Source: Nitrososphaerota archaeon (lineage in GTDB: Archaea; Thermoproteota; Nitrososphaeria; Nitrososphaerales; JACPRH01). Taken from it: 64,000 nt of DNA. How positions within the stretch are numbered: the stretch's first letter is position 1; every line of letters begins with the position of its first letter. The translations under genes and the position numbers were made by a program. A model generated the notes under the pieces. It searched no databases, was not told the origin of the DNA, and worked only from the letters and a program-made list of their open reading frames with translations. The DNA is taken from NCBI GenBank assembly GCA_016190055.1, contig JACPRH010000010.1, positions 46,497-110,496 on the forward strand. Direction: 5' to 3'. Shown here piece by piece: positions 1-7,784 of this stretch.

Positions 1-703
1 AGCTAGTAGGCTGCTCAGTCCACACGGCGCTAATCAACGCGTGATCCTTATCGAACGGGTCGAGCCTGATGAGCTGCTTGATTTTGAAGCCTGCAGCCTC
101 AATCTTCTCTCCCTCCTCCTTGAAGACCCTGTCAGGATCTTTCAGGGCGTCAATGCTCCTCGCCTTGACAATTAGGAGAAGACTTCCTCCTCCGGAGAGA
201 TAGCGTCGACAGTTCAAAAGTGCAATCTCGGTCTGATCCGGCTGCGCAATATCGCAGTAAACCACATCCACCTTACCAAAGACTGATCGGTACCGCTCAG
301 GCCGCCGCGCATCCTCCACTATAGGGATAACATTAAGTCGCTTCGAAGCAACCTGCTCCAGAAACTCTCTCGCGACACGCGGCGCCATCTCAACAGCGAA
401 GACTATCCCACTCTCACCCAGCAGATCCGACACGTGGCTCACCGTGGTCCCTGTCGAAGCGCCAAGGTACAACACCTTGACTCCCTCATAGATTGGAAGA
501 TCCTTCAGACCCTTCAACAAGGCTGCGGCAAGCTTGCTTCGAACCGGATCCCACATCCGATACTCAGCGCCATCCACCTCAATTAGCCGTTCACCGTAGA
601 CCTTAAAGCTTGGAGTCAGGTTTAGAGTAGCGAGCTTATCTTCGCCCTCGACCTTGACCCTTCTGAACCTCGCCTTGCCTACCCCAGCGCCTCTTTCTTC
701 CAC
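1..703 (-). CDS. flpA: Fibrillarin-like rRNA/tRNA 2'-O-methyltransferase, 3' end cut by window
   Basis: This gene is absent from the ORF track; I translated it by hand. It is the catalytic methyltransferase of the box C/D RNP, using S-adenosylmethionine to methylate rRNA or tRNA riboses. The protein starts MEERGAGVGKARFRRVKVEG and continues through YRMWDPVRSKLAAALLKG and the SAM-binding segment VLYLGASTGTTVSHVSD, then EMAPRVAREF, VDVVYCDIAQPDQ and LLLIVKARSID, all in fibrillarin order. The GTG start at 703 is preceded by a strong GGAAAGGAGGTGG ribosome binding site. It overlaps the 3' end of nop5 by 68 bases in another frame, so the two are a translationally linked operon. About 234 codons are visible with no stop, so only the last few residues are missing. 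Confidence 0.95.
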   Translation of the reverse strand, partial: MEERGAGVGKARFRRVKVEGEDKLATLNLTPSFKVYGERLIEVDGAEYRMWDPVRSKLAAALLKGLKDLPIYEGVKVLYLGASTGTTVSHVSDLLGESGIVFAVEMAPRVAREFLEQVASKRLNVIPIVEDARRPERYRSVFGKVDVVYCDIAQPDQTEIALLNCRRYLSGGGSLLLIVKARSIDALKDPDRVFKEEGEKIEAAGFKIKQLIRLDPFDKDHALISAVWTEQPTS

Positions 704-1907
704 CTTGCCACCTCCTTTCCCCTCCTCTTCTCTCCTCTCTTTCAAAACTAGGCCTTTCCGTCGGTGCGGGCGCCTCACTGTACTTCTGCCTGATTTCCTC
801 GAACCTCTTATCCAAGTTCTCCTTCAACCCGCTCTCGCTGGTGCCGCGGTAATAGTCTATCCTAGCTGCAATCGCGATCTTTGCCGCTAACGAGCGGGCA
901 ATCTTCCCGCGCTGCCACCTTGGTGCAGTATGAACCGCCTGATGCTGGAAAATTATACCGTGCTTCGGAGGACGTGCCCCGGTGCGGAGAGCCCTGAACA
1001 ACGCCTTCTCAGCTCCAAGCACCTGAATCGTGCTTGCCGGTCGCCGTGCCAACTTGTCCAGTCCACCTGCCTTAGCAATCAACCTGGCCCCGATTGTGGC
1101 GCCAGCCACGGCTGTCACGTTAGGCGCAATGTGGCTCATCGTCTGCTCAACATGCTTATTCAGGCGATCCCGTATACCGGACATCCGCACCGCCTCTTCG
1201 GCGAGATCAAGGATTCTCTGGAGATCCTCATCTCTGAGGTCGCTTCCTCTCGAACGCTCTGCAGATGAGAGTATCTTTTCAATCTTCTCAGCTGGAAAAT
1301 CGAGCTTCTCCATCTCTTCCTTAGTAATGCTGTCACGGCGACCGAACTTTGCGACCAAGTTGACATAGGACTCAGGGCTATCAGTAATCCTGTCGAGCTC
1401 CGGGAAGTGAAGCCCATACCACTCTCGTACACGGGCTTCAACATTATTCAGCGTCCTATCAATCTCGTCGAGGGCCTGAACGGACTGGATGACTTGAAGA
1501 TCCGGTTTAGCCGCCATCTCCCTAAGCTTCAGACTCGATTGTTTCAGCGCGAAGTCACGGATAATCTTCTGAGCCTCCTCCTCATCCTTCGCCCAGCCCG
1601 CCTGAACCATCAACGCGGTCTTCCGGCTCTGCATCCGCTCAACCTCGTGATCCGAAAGAGAAGCCACTGTAAAACCTGCCTCTGCAGCGGCCTTCAGCAA
1701 CGGCTCTTCATAGACTTGGAAACTGTCGAAACCCTTCTCAACCGCCTCTGAAAGAAGCGTCTTAAGCAAGGGAATCATCTCACCGGACTCGATCCGCCTG
1801 TAAAGCTGAATCGCCTCACCTTCAGGGAACCGCTTTGCTACAATAGTCTCCATCGGCTTATCAAGAATCATGACGCCTGCCTCAGTAAGAAAGAGCCGAC
1901 CCTTCAA
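636..1907 (-). CDS. nop5: Nop5/Nop56/58-like scaffold of the box C/D RNP
   Basis: Nop5 bridges L7Ae-bound guide RNA and fibrillarin in the archaeal 2'-O-methylation complex. The 423-residue product has an N-terminal fibrillarin-binding part (about residues 1-120), a central coiled coil, and the Nop RNA-binding domain with the signature GAEKALFRAL near residue 295, followed by PPKHGIIFQH. It ends in a very basic, Gly/Arg-rich tail (RRGGERRWQGGRKRRWGRQ), as is common in this family. The length is normal for an archaeal Nop5. It is read ahead of fibrillarin on the same strand, the usual archaeal arrangement. Confidence 0.95.
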   Translation of the reverse strand: MKGRLFLTEAGVMILDKPMETIVAKRFPEGEAIQLYRRIESGEMIPLLKTLLSEAVEKGFDSFQVYEEPLLKAAAEAGFTVASLSDHEVERMQSRKTALMVQAGWAKDEEEAQKIIRDFALKQSSLKLREMAAKPDLQVIQSVQALDEIDRTLNNVEARVREWYGLHFPELDRITDSPESYVNLVAKFGRRDSITKEEMEKLDFPAEKIEKILSSAERSRGSDLRDEDLQRILDLAEEAVRMSGIRDRLNKHVEQTMSHIAPNVTAVAGATIGARLIAKAGGLDKLARRPASTIQVLGAEKALFRALRTGARPPKHGIIFQHQAVHTAPRWQRGKIARSLAAKIAIAARIDYYRGTSESGLKENLDKRFEEIRQKYSEAPAPTERPSFEREERRGGERRWQGGRKRRWGRQGEVQKGQGRGRR

Positions 1908-1971
1908 AACAATCTGTCTCCGGCTAACCTGCGGCTACTCCGCATAAATCCTTACCTAAATGAACCGACAA

Positions 1972-1982
1972 ATGTTTAAAGC
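1972..1982 (+). promoter_or_regulatory. TATA-like box of the pyrD-pyrK operon
   Basis: The A/T run AATGTTTAAAG lies about 35-45 bases before the TTG start of pyrD, in the short gap that separates it from the divergent nop5 gene. An archaeal start site about 25 bases downstream would give a very short leader. This is inferred from position and composition only. Confidence 0.45.
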
Positions 1983-2017
1983 GTAAAGACCTAACCCGGC
2001 GTCTAGGCTGAAACAAC

Positions 2018-2977
2018 TTGGAGCCGAGCCACAAGAAAAAGGAGTCCGAGACCAGTCTCGCAGACATCTCCTTTAACTTGGCTGGTTTCAAGATGCGGAA
2101 CCCTGTGATGCTCGCTTCTGGCATCCTCGGAGTTACTCCTGACATTATCAAACGTGTTGCCGATGCAGGAGCTGGGGCGATGGTGATGAAATCTATCAGC
2201 GTTGAGCCTAGGCAGGGCTACCGGAACCCCACAATCGTTGAAGTTGAAGGCGGAGGATACGTAAACGCAGTCGGACTCTCCAACCCGGGGCTTGACGTAT
2301 TCGCTGAAGAGATGCGTGGATTGAAAGAGAAACCGATACCTGTCGTCGCAAGCCTCTTCGGATCTACAGCCGAGGAGTTCAGCCACATCGTCTCAACACT
2401 TGAATCGACCCCAGTGGACTGCTACGAACTGAACCTCTCCTGCCCCCACGTCGAGAAGGTAGGGTTGGAGGTAGGTCAAGACCCTGTGGCCGTCTCAAAG
2501 GTGGTTAAAGCAGCCAAAAAAGCCGCCTCCAGACCGGTGCTAGTCAAGATTTCACCGAACCTCACCGCCCCCGCCGAGATAGCTGCAGCAGCCGAATCCG
2601 CCGGAGCAGACGCGATCACAGCGGTGAATACGGTGCGTGCAATGGTTATCGACGTCGAGACAGGTCAACCTATCCTATCACACCGGATAGGCGGATTATC
2701 TGGCTCTGTGATCAAGCCTATTGCGGTGCGTTGTGTCTACGATGTCTCTCAACGAGTAAAGATACCAGTTATCGGATGCGGCGGAATCACCACTTGGAAA
2801 GATGCTGTCGAGTTCCTGCTGGCGGGCGCATCAGCAGTACAAGTAGGTTCGGCAGTAGGATACCGTGGACTCGGCGTGTTTAGCGAGATCACTGACGGTA
2901 TCAGGAGCTATATGGCGCAGCGCGGATTGAAGAATATTGGTGAAATAATTGGTCGAGCACACAACTCCTCTGACTAA
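2018..2977 (+). CDS. pyrD: Dihydroorotate dehydrogenase, class 1B catalytic subunit
   Basis: It oxidises dihydroorotate to orotate in pyrimidine synthesis, with FMN in a TIM barrel. The 319-residue protein carries LAGFKMRNPVMLASGILG at the N-terminus, the active-site loop ELNLSCPHVEKVG with a catalytic Cys (class 1B), the phosphate-site segments TAVNTVRAM and GGLSGSVIKPIA, and VIGCGGITTWKDAVEFLLAGA near the C-terminus. The start is TTG, placed just downstream of a TATA-like box; an alternative is a Met further in. The next gene is PyrK and overlaps it by 29 bases, which confirms the NAD-linked 1B type. Confidence 0.95.
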   Translation: MEPSHKKKESETSLADISFNLAGFKMRNPVMLASGILGVTPDIIKRVADAGAGAMVMKSISVEPRQGYRNPTIVEVEGGGYVNAVGLSNPGLDVFAEEMRGLKEKPIPVVASLFGSTAEEFSHIVSTLESTPVDCYELNLSCPHVEKVGLEVGQDPVAVSKVVKAAKKAASRPVLVKISPNLTAPAEIAAAAESAGADAITAVNTVRAMVIDVETGQPILSHRIGGLSGSVIKPIAVRCVYDVSQRVKIPVIGCGGITTWKDAVEFLLAGASAVQVGSAVGYRGLGVFSEITDGIRSYMAQRGLKNIGEIIGRAHNSSD

Positions 2978-3779
2978 CCGAACCAGAGTAACCACTGTCC
3001 GGAAGATACTGAGTGAGTCAGAGACTATACGGACAATTCTAATTGAGGATAAGCAGTGCTCTAAAGCTGCTCCGGGACAGTTCGCGATGCTCTGGGTGCC
3101 CGGCGTAGGAGAGTCACCGATGAGCCTATCCATAATGGATAAGCAGAGTCTCTGCGGTTTCACAGTAAAGCCTCTGGGACCAACATCAAACGCGCTCTGC
3201 AGCCTTAGAGAAGGCGACCGAGTAGGCATCCGAGGTCCCTACGGAAACAACTTCACTCCAGTCTACGGCTCATCGCTGCTCATAGGCGGAGGAACCGGTT
3301 TAGCCCCGCTTATTTCGCTCTCACAGATGCTAATCGAAAGAGGCGGTCACGTAACCCTCATCTTGGCGGCCAAGACCCGTACCGAACTCCTATTCCTAAA
3401 AGAGGCAGAGCATCTCTTTCAACCCCCACGCCACCAGCTAATAGTAGCGACAGACGACGGAAGCTACGGCTTCAAAGGCTTCGCCTCAGACTGCGTCGCA
3501 GACCTCCTGAAACGAGAAAGATACGACATGATCTACACCTGCGGGCCGGAGAAGATGATGCGAAAAATCTTCGACCTAGCTGAGGCAAAGGCTATTCCAG
3601 TGCAGGCCAGCCTCGAACGATACATGAAGTGCGGCTTCGGCCTATGCGGAAGCTGTGCAATCGGTCCCTACCTTGTCTGTGCCGACGGCCCCATATTCAA
3701 CTCAAAACAGCTCAGAGAAGTCTCAAAGGAGTTCGGAGCCTTAAGGCGAGACTCATCAGGACGACCAATACCCGTCTAA
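2949..3779 (+). CDS. pyrK: Dihydroorotate dehydrogenase electron transfer subunit
   Basis: PyrK takes electrons from PyrD FMN through a 2Fe-2S cluster and FAD to NAD. The 276-residue sequence has the ferredoxin-reductase fold: a flavin-binding segment PMSLSIMD, the nucleotide-binding motif LIGGGTGLAPLISL, and YTCGPEKMMR. The C-terminal cluster site CGFGLCGSCAIGPYLVC supplies four Cys. It starts with TTG inside pyrD (29-base overlap), so translation is probably coupled. Partner and order match other PyrD-1B systems. Confidence 0.95.
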   Translation: MVEHTTPLTNRTRVTTVRKILSESETIRTILIEDKQCSKAAPGQFAMLWVPGVGESPMSLSIMDKQSLCGFTVKPLGPTSNALCSLREGDRVGIRGPYGNNFTPVYGSSLLIGGGTGLAPLISLSQMLIERGGHVTLILAAKTRTELLFLKEAEHLFQPPRHQLIVATDDGSYGFKGFASDCVADLLKRERYDMIYTCGPEKMMRKIFDLAEAKAIPVQASLERYMKCGFGLCGSCAIGPYLVCADGPIFNSKQLREVSKEFGALRRDSSGRPIPV

Positions 3780-3875
3780 CAAATACTAAGGAAACTATAA
3801 TCAAGAAAGCCTGTGAGGATCAATTCGTGAGACCTACCTTAAATAGAGCTTTCTCTGAAGCAGTGACGATCAAAT

Positions 3876-4031
3876 ATGCTTAGAGCCGTATGCCCTAAGT
3901 GTAAACGCGGAGTTATTGTGGAAGACGATGTGAAATTAGAGCTTATCAAGGCCAGAGCAAAACCAGGAGATATGTTCCCATATCCCTGCCCTATGTGCAA
4001 GAACCCTCACTTAGTAATTGCTACAAAATAA
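3876..4031 (+). CDS. Small zinc-ribbon protein (51 aa)
   Basis: This gene is too short for the ORF track. The ATG at 3876 opens MLRAVCPKCKRGVIVEDD and the frame ends CPMCKNPHLVIATK followed by TAA. Two CxxC pairs 32 residues apart form a probable zinc ribbon. A TATA-like CTTAAATAGA lies about 30 bases before the ATG, which suggests a leaderless transcript. No function can be assigned; such mini-ribbons often bind nucleic acid or larger complexes. Confidence 0.7.
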   Translation: MLRAVCPKCKRGVIVEDDVKLELIKARAKPGDMFPYPCPMCKNPHLVIATK

Positions 4032-4137
4032 CGCGTAATCACTTCTACCTGACTATGATGACACATCCAGCGCTATGGCGCCTCTTGCTTGATGCGGGTA
4101 AGCAACCAAGAGATTTGTCGCTGTAAAGACTTTTAAA

Positions 4138-4363
4138 CGGGTTTCAGCCCGGTTTCAATGCAGGACGTGATTAGTTACGCCAACCCACGGTTCACTGACA
4201 AAAGCCGGTAAGGTTAGAGGCCAAACTCCGAAGCTAGAAGCGAGAGCGCATCGTTCGCCTATCCCCAAAGTTCGAAACCGAAAGACATACCTTAAACGAT
4301 ATGCTCTGAAACGGAAGCCCGGTCAAAACTGGGGCGATACCAGAGGCCGCCGCTGAAAACCCG
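4138..4363 (+). ncRNA. Candidate structured RNA of about 226 nt, family not recognised
   Basis: No credible ORF covers this stretch. The ends can pair: 5' CGGGTTTCAGC with 3' GCTGAAAACCCG, about 11 bp with one bulged A, enclosing roughly 200 nt with several internal short complementarities. A TATA-like TTTTAAA overlaps the 5' end, and a run of T-rich DNA follows the 3' end. The strand is inferred from the following T tract. I checked for the RNase P core, SRP helix 8 and 5S signatures and did not find convincing matches. It could be a divergent member of one of these or a lineage-specific RNA. Confidence 0.45.
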
Positions 4364-4373
4364 GTTTCAGATA

Positions 4374-4396
4374 CTTTTTCTCCTCTTTTCTCTCCG
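4374..4396 (+). terminator. T-rich archaeal-type terminator after the structured RNA
   Basis: The sequence CTTTTTCTCCTCTTTTCTCT directly follows the closing stem of the RNA candidate. Runs of T on the coding strand end transcription in archaea. No hairpin is needed. Confidence 0.5.
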
Positions 4397-4513
4397 CATC
4401 CCCTCCACTAGAATAGACTCTAGGTTTGTTAGATGCATCTGCTAGACGTAGTTCCACCTAGCCCCGCCTAATCTATCATATCTCCTTGTTTTACCGAGTT
4501 ATCCGGGCTGATC

Positions 4514-4978
4514 TTACGGTGTAAGTGGCCCGATTACTGGTTCTTCATTCTTTATAGGTTCGGTGGGAATCGGGTTCTTCACTTCTATAGTATCTAGGAT
4601 ATCGGATCCTCTGAGCATCAATGCAGTAGATGCTAATGTTACCGCCGCGTAGAGCGCAGGTGCGGCTTCATGCATATGTATGAATAGAAGTGATGCCTCT
4701 GCAGCCAGGATAGCGCCTCCTCCCATCAGGAAGATGGATGTCATCCACATACTGTGGGACATACGTGTCTCCCCTAAGATAGAAGGTTTCACACCAGAGT
4801 ACATGCAGGTGGTGGCTGCAGTCGATAGTCCAAGCAGAAGAAGATAATCAAATCGTCCAGTGAACCTGAGGAGAAGGCTGGTTCCCATAACCAGCGCGAA
4901 GCTGCCTGAAACGATGAAAGCGGCCGCGTTCAGACGCCCTCTCCGCTGAAGAAACATTCGATAGTCTATCATACCCAA
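4514..4978 (-). CDS. Hypothetical four-helix membrane protein (154 aa)
   Basis: I do not recognise the family. The protein has a short basic N-terminus (MGMIDYRMFLQRRGR), then four hydrophobic segments around residues 17-38, 43-60, 79-100 and 106-122. A polar, Pro/Glu-rich cytoplasmic tail ends in EEPVIGPLTP. There is no catalytic motif. It lies alone between the RNA candidate and nreA, on the same strand as nreA but about 120 bases upstream of nothing obvious, so operon membership is doubtful. Confidence 0.6.
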   Translation of the reverse strand: MGMIDYRMFLQRRGRLNAAAFIVSGSFALVMGTSLLLRFTGRFDYLLLLGLSTAATTCMYSGVKPSILGETRMSHSMWMTSIFLMGGGAILAAEASLLFIHMHEAAPALYAAVTLASTALMLRGSDILDTIEVKNPIPTEPIKNEEPVIGPLTP

Positions 4979-5100
4979 ACATTCACCTTATGCTGAAAGC
5001 AAAAGAAACCATGTTCGATCACTTTGACCTCCCACTCAAAGAAAGATCTGTAAAGAAGAGTAACTGCAGCTTCTCCACGTTCCGCAGTAGTAAACAGGGT

Positions 5101-6468
5101 CTACCAGAAGTCAGATATTTTCCGTTGGAAGAATGCTTCCTTCAGCAAGGTGCTTGTCTCAATCCAGTTCTGCAAAGGTATAGTGAGAATGCTGCAGGCA
5201 TATTTGATCGACGCATCGAAACTGTCGAACTTCGCGGGCTGTCCTCTGAACGCAGCTCGCACACTCTCCCTCACATTCCAAACTCCCACTGGGAGAATAT
5301 ACCCCGGATGTATTTCGCGAAGAATAAGTGCTGAGGCCTGCCTCCTCTCTCGGATCAGCCGCTCAACCGTTGCCAGCCGTGCGGAGTAGTAGCAGCCTCC
5401 CACAGCTGCATAGGTCTTTCGACCCCAATACGGCTCATGATCACCCATCAACACAGGGCTGCTTCCCACCTCGTTCCAGGTGGTTCCGGGGAACCACGCT
5501 TCTATCCACTCAAACTTCCACTTCTCAGGCGAGAGAATGGCTGCGAAGATATTGTCGAGGTTCCTGAAAACGTAGACACGATACTCATCGATAGTCTCGA
5601 ACTGCTTCACCTTATCCAGGATCTGTAGTGAAAGCCCGTCGTCAACAGCTGTTATGCTCCACCTAGTGGGAACAAGCTTTCTTCTGCCGCCTGTCCCGAA
5701 CATCCCGAGGCTGAACGACCGCTGTATACGTGTGACAGAAACTCCTCTGGAGTAGAGATCAGCCACCGCGTCAACCGCCCGCAAATCCCTATCGTAATAC
5801 GCTCTCTCAATCCGCCTATCCACTCTCAGGCTTGAAGCCTTGAACGATTTCAGCGGCGCTGAAGGCCCGAAAGGCTGAACATCTGAGCTGAGAGTTAAAC
5901 GGCTATCAGGACGTTTAGAGAAAACCACTTCGGAGTCAACCGGCTGAGACGCCATCGACAATTCCTGAAGCGAGTCCAAAAACCTTCCTCCAACCTGCGG
6001 CTCCTCAATACTGGTACGCACTTTGCCGCGAATCAACGAATACCTATAATCAATAATGTCCTCGATTTGTTTCCCAACCCACCGCTCTGGCGCATCCAGA
6101 ATCTCCGTGTTCTCATAGTAAGGAGGAACCATAGGCCCAATGTACACCTTAGGATAACCCTCCCGGCCCACGAACACACCAGGCGGCGCAGCCCCCTCGA
6201 TCTCCAGCGCATCGATCTTGGGCTGATGCCTCACCATCGAAATCGCCTTTGCGATAAGCGGACAGGTGCTTTTCCCGCACAGCATCTTCCCACCCTTACA
6301 GTAGAGACAGAGAGAGTCGGAGGAGCCGCTAACCACCCCGATAGACTGCACATCTGCACCCAGCTCACCGAAACGGTGACTCGGAATCACATCTATTAGG
6401 CTCGTAGTGCTTCCAGCACCATTCTTCTTCTCATCAGCCTCGGTAGAAGTCACTCCTGAAGCGCTCAC
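5101..6468 (-). CDS. nreA: Nre-family DNA repair protein with C-terminal PIP box
   Basis: Nre proteins are archaeal factors that act in DNA damage repair together with PCNA. The 455-residue product has an N-terminal zinc-finger-like CLYCKGGKMLCGKSTCPL, then the family blocks GAAPPGVFVGREGYPKVYIG, EIIDYRYSLIRGK-type text (DIIDYRYSLIRGK), QRSFSLGMFGTGGRRKLVPT and a long conserved C-terminal domain. The last residues QRKISDFW fit a PCNA-interacting peptide (Q-x-x-I-x-x-F-W). The GTG start overlaps the stop of the upstream rhodanese gene (GTGA), so the two genes are co-transcribed. The pairing with a sulfurtransferase is unexplained. Confidence 0.88.
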   Translation of the reverse strand: MSASGVTSTEADEKKNGAGSTTSLIDVIPSHRFGELGADVQSIGVVSGSSDSLCLYCKGGKMLCGKSTCPLIAKAISMVRHQPKIDALEIEGAAPPGVFVGREGYPKVYIGPMVPPYYENTEILDAPERWVGKQIEDIIDYRYSLIRGKVRTSIEEPQVGGRFLDSLQELSMASQPVDSEVVFSKRPDSRLTLSSDVQPFGPSAPLKSFKASSLRVDRRIERAYYDRDLRAVDAVADLYSRGVSVTRIQRSFSLGMFGTGGRRKLVPTRWSITAVDDGLSLQILDKVKQFETIDEYRVYVFRNLDNIFAAILSPEKWKFEWIEAWFPGTTWNEVGSSPVLMGDHEPYWGRKTYAAVGGCYYSARLATVERLIRERRQASALILREIHPGYILPVGVWNVRESVRAAFRGQPAKFDSFDASIKYACSILTIPLQNWIETSTLLKEAFFQRKISDFW

Positions 6469-7391
6469 CTCTCTATCGGGAGATCAGAACGGTTACCCCA
6501 CTCCGACCAGGAACGGTTATACACTCTCACATTCGGATAGCCAAGTAAACGCAGCACGAGGTATCCGTGAGAAGCCCTGTGACCTGATTGACAGTAAACC
6601 ACAACCTCCTTATCCAGAGCCACCCCCGCGTCGCGATACATCTTCAGGAGCTTGTCCGCCGATTTGAATGTGCCATCCGGGTTCATCGCAGTAGACCACT
6701 CCACGTTCACAGCGCCGGGTATGTGCCCACCGCGCTTCGAGTTACGAATCTCGCCTGTGTACTCCTTAGGCATCCTTACATCCAGAATCTTCACGTTAGA
6801 ATCGTTGAGGTGCTGAAGCACCCAGTCAGCGCTCGCAATCCGATCCTCGTGCACAGCTACGTTGTAGATGGCTTGCTGAAACTTCGGCGCCACTTTATCG
6901 GTAGGCCTGCCATGCGTAACCCATCTTTGAAGGCCTCCGTTCAAGACGCGAACATCCCCATGCCCATAATACTCAAAGACCCAGAACGGCAGCGCTGCGT
7001 CAAGACTATCCGACGCGTCGTAAAGCACAACTGTGGTTGCAGGCGTCACGCCGACAGCTCCCACGATATTTCCAAAATCTCCGGGTGATACGGTGCCGCT
7101 CCCCCCTCCTAAAGAGGTTTGGAGCAGTCTGTAATCGATGTTTGCTGCACCCGGTATGTGGTCTTCATCGTACTGCGCTTTAGGTCGAACGTCGATTACC
7201 CGGACATCAGCCTTATCCCTGTTCTGCTCAAGCCAGTCCGGCTCCACTAGAATCTGAGGGTTAGCATAGCCCCCAGTAGAGTACTGAGTGGTCTGCCAAT
7301 CCTTGATAGGTTGATAGTAAAGCAAGAATAACACGGCGGCTGCTCCAGCGGCCATTAAGATTGCTGTGTAGAGCATCCTTCTTCCAGTCAT
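6465..7391 (-). CDS. Membrane-anchored two-domain rhodanese (thiosulfate/mercaptopyruvate sulfurtransferase)
   Basis: It would move sulfur from thiosulfate or 3-mercaptopyruvate to an acceptor such as cyanide or a thiol. Residues 7-26 are a single hydrophobic anchor or uncleaved signal, so the enzyme acts outside or at the membrane face. Domain one (about 45-165) has VRVIDVRPKAQYDEDHIPGA but no active Cys loop. Domain two (about 185-305) has VKILDVRMPKEY and the active loop VVYCQSGHRAS with the catalytic Cys. This inactive-plus-active layout and the 308-residue length are typical. A GGTGAT ribosome binding site precedes the ATG. Confidence 0.9.
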   Translation of the reverse strand: MTGRRMLYTAILMAAGAAAVLFLLYYQPIKDWQTTQYSTGGYANPQILVEPDWLEQNRDKADVRVIDVRPKAQYDEDHIPGAANIDYRLLQTSLGGGSGTVSPGDFGNIVGAVGVTPATTVVLYDASDSLDAALPFWVFEYYGHGDVRVLNGGLQRWVTHGRPTDKVAPKFQQAIYNVAVHEDRIASADWVLQHLNDSNVKILDVRMPKEYTGEIRNSKRGGHIPGAVNVEWSTAMNPDGTFKSADKLLKMYRDAGVALDKEVVVYCQSGHRASHGYLVLRLLGYPNVRVYNRSWSEWGNRSDLPIER

Positions 7392-7457
7392 TTGTACATC
7401 ACCTGAGGGTATAGCTCTACTAAATCGTTAAATATGCAGTAATATAAACTGTTTAGT

Positions 7458-7685
7458 ATGCCAACAGCAATAATGCTGATTAACGCAGAGCTAGGCTCTG
7501 AGAGAGATCTAATCAAGGAGCTCAGGACAATCGAGAATGTCAAAGAGGTCTACGAGGTTTACGGCGTCTACGATATCGTCGTGAAAATCGAGTCAGACTC
7601 TATGGACAAGCTCAAGGACACCGCATCAAGAAAGATACGCAGCCTACAAAACGTACGTTCTACACTAACGATGATCGTCGTATAA
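7458..7685 (+). CDS. Stand-alone Lrp/AsnC ligand-binding (RAM) domain protein
   Basis: The 75 residues form only the effector-binding half of an Lrp regulator: MPTAIMLINAELGSERDLIK, then VYGVYDIVVKIESDSMDKL and a final strand LTMIVV. There is no helix-turn-helix, so it cannot bind DNA alone; such proteins are thought to oligomerise and sense amino acids or modulate full-length Lrp proteins. TATA-like text (GTTAAATATG) lies about 25-30 bases before the ATG, suggesting a leaderless mRNA. It is divergent from the rhodanese-nreA operon. Confidence 0.88.
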   Translation: MPTAIMLINAELGSERDLIKELRTIENVKEVYEVYGVYDIVVKIESDSMDKLKDTASRKIRSLQNVRSTLTMIVV

Positions 7686-7784
7686 CGCGCCAAATCAAGT
7701 AAACGCGCTTCATACCTCCCTCGCTCTACGAAGGGAAGACTAATAAGGGGACAAAACTTAACATATCCTGATTGGCGTCTGTAA

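Noticed and set aside
4055-4110. C/D box guide RNA around CTATGATGACAC
   Set aside because: A box C-like ATGATGA is present, but D', C' and D boxes with proper spacing were not found.
4200-4260. Possible 5S rRNA (CCAAACTCCGAAGCTAGAAGC resembles the CCGAACTCGGAAG core)
   Set aside because: The rest of the 5S fold is absent and the terminal stem encloses about 226 nt, nearly twice the length of 5S rRNA.
4138-4363. RNase P or SRP RNA
   Set aside because: No GAGGAAAGUC-type core or matching 3' partner, and no SRP helix 8 sequence. A divergent RNase P cannot be excluded without a covariance search.
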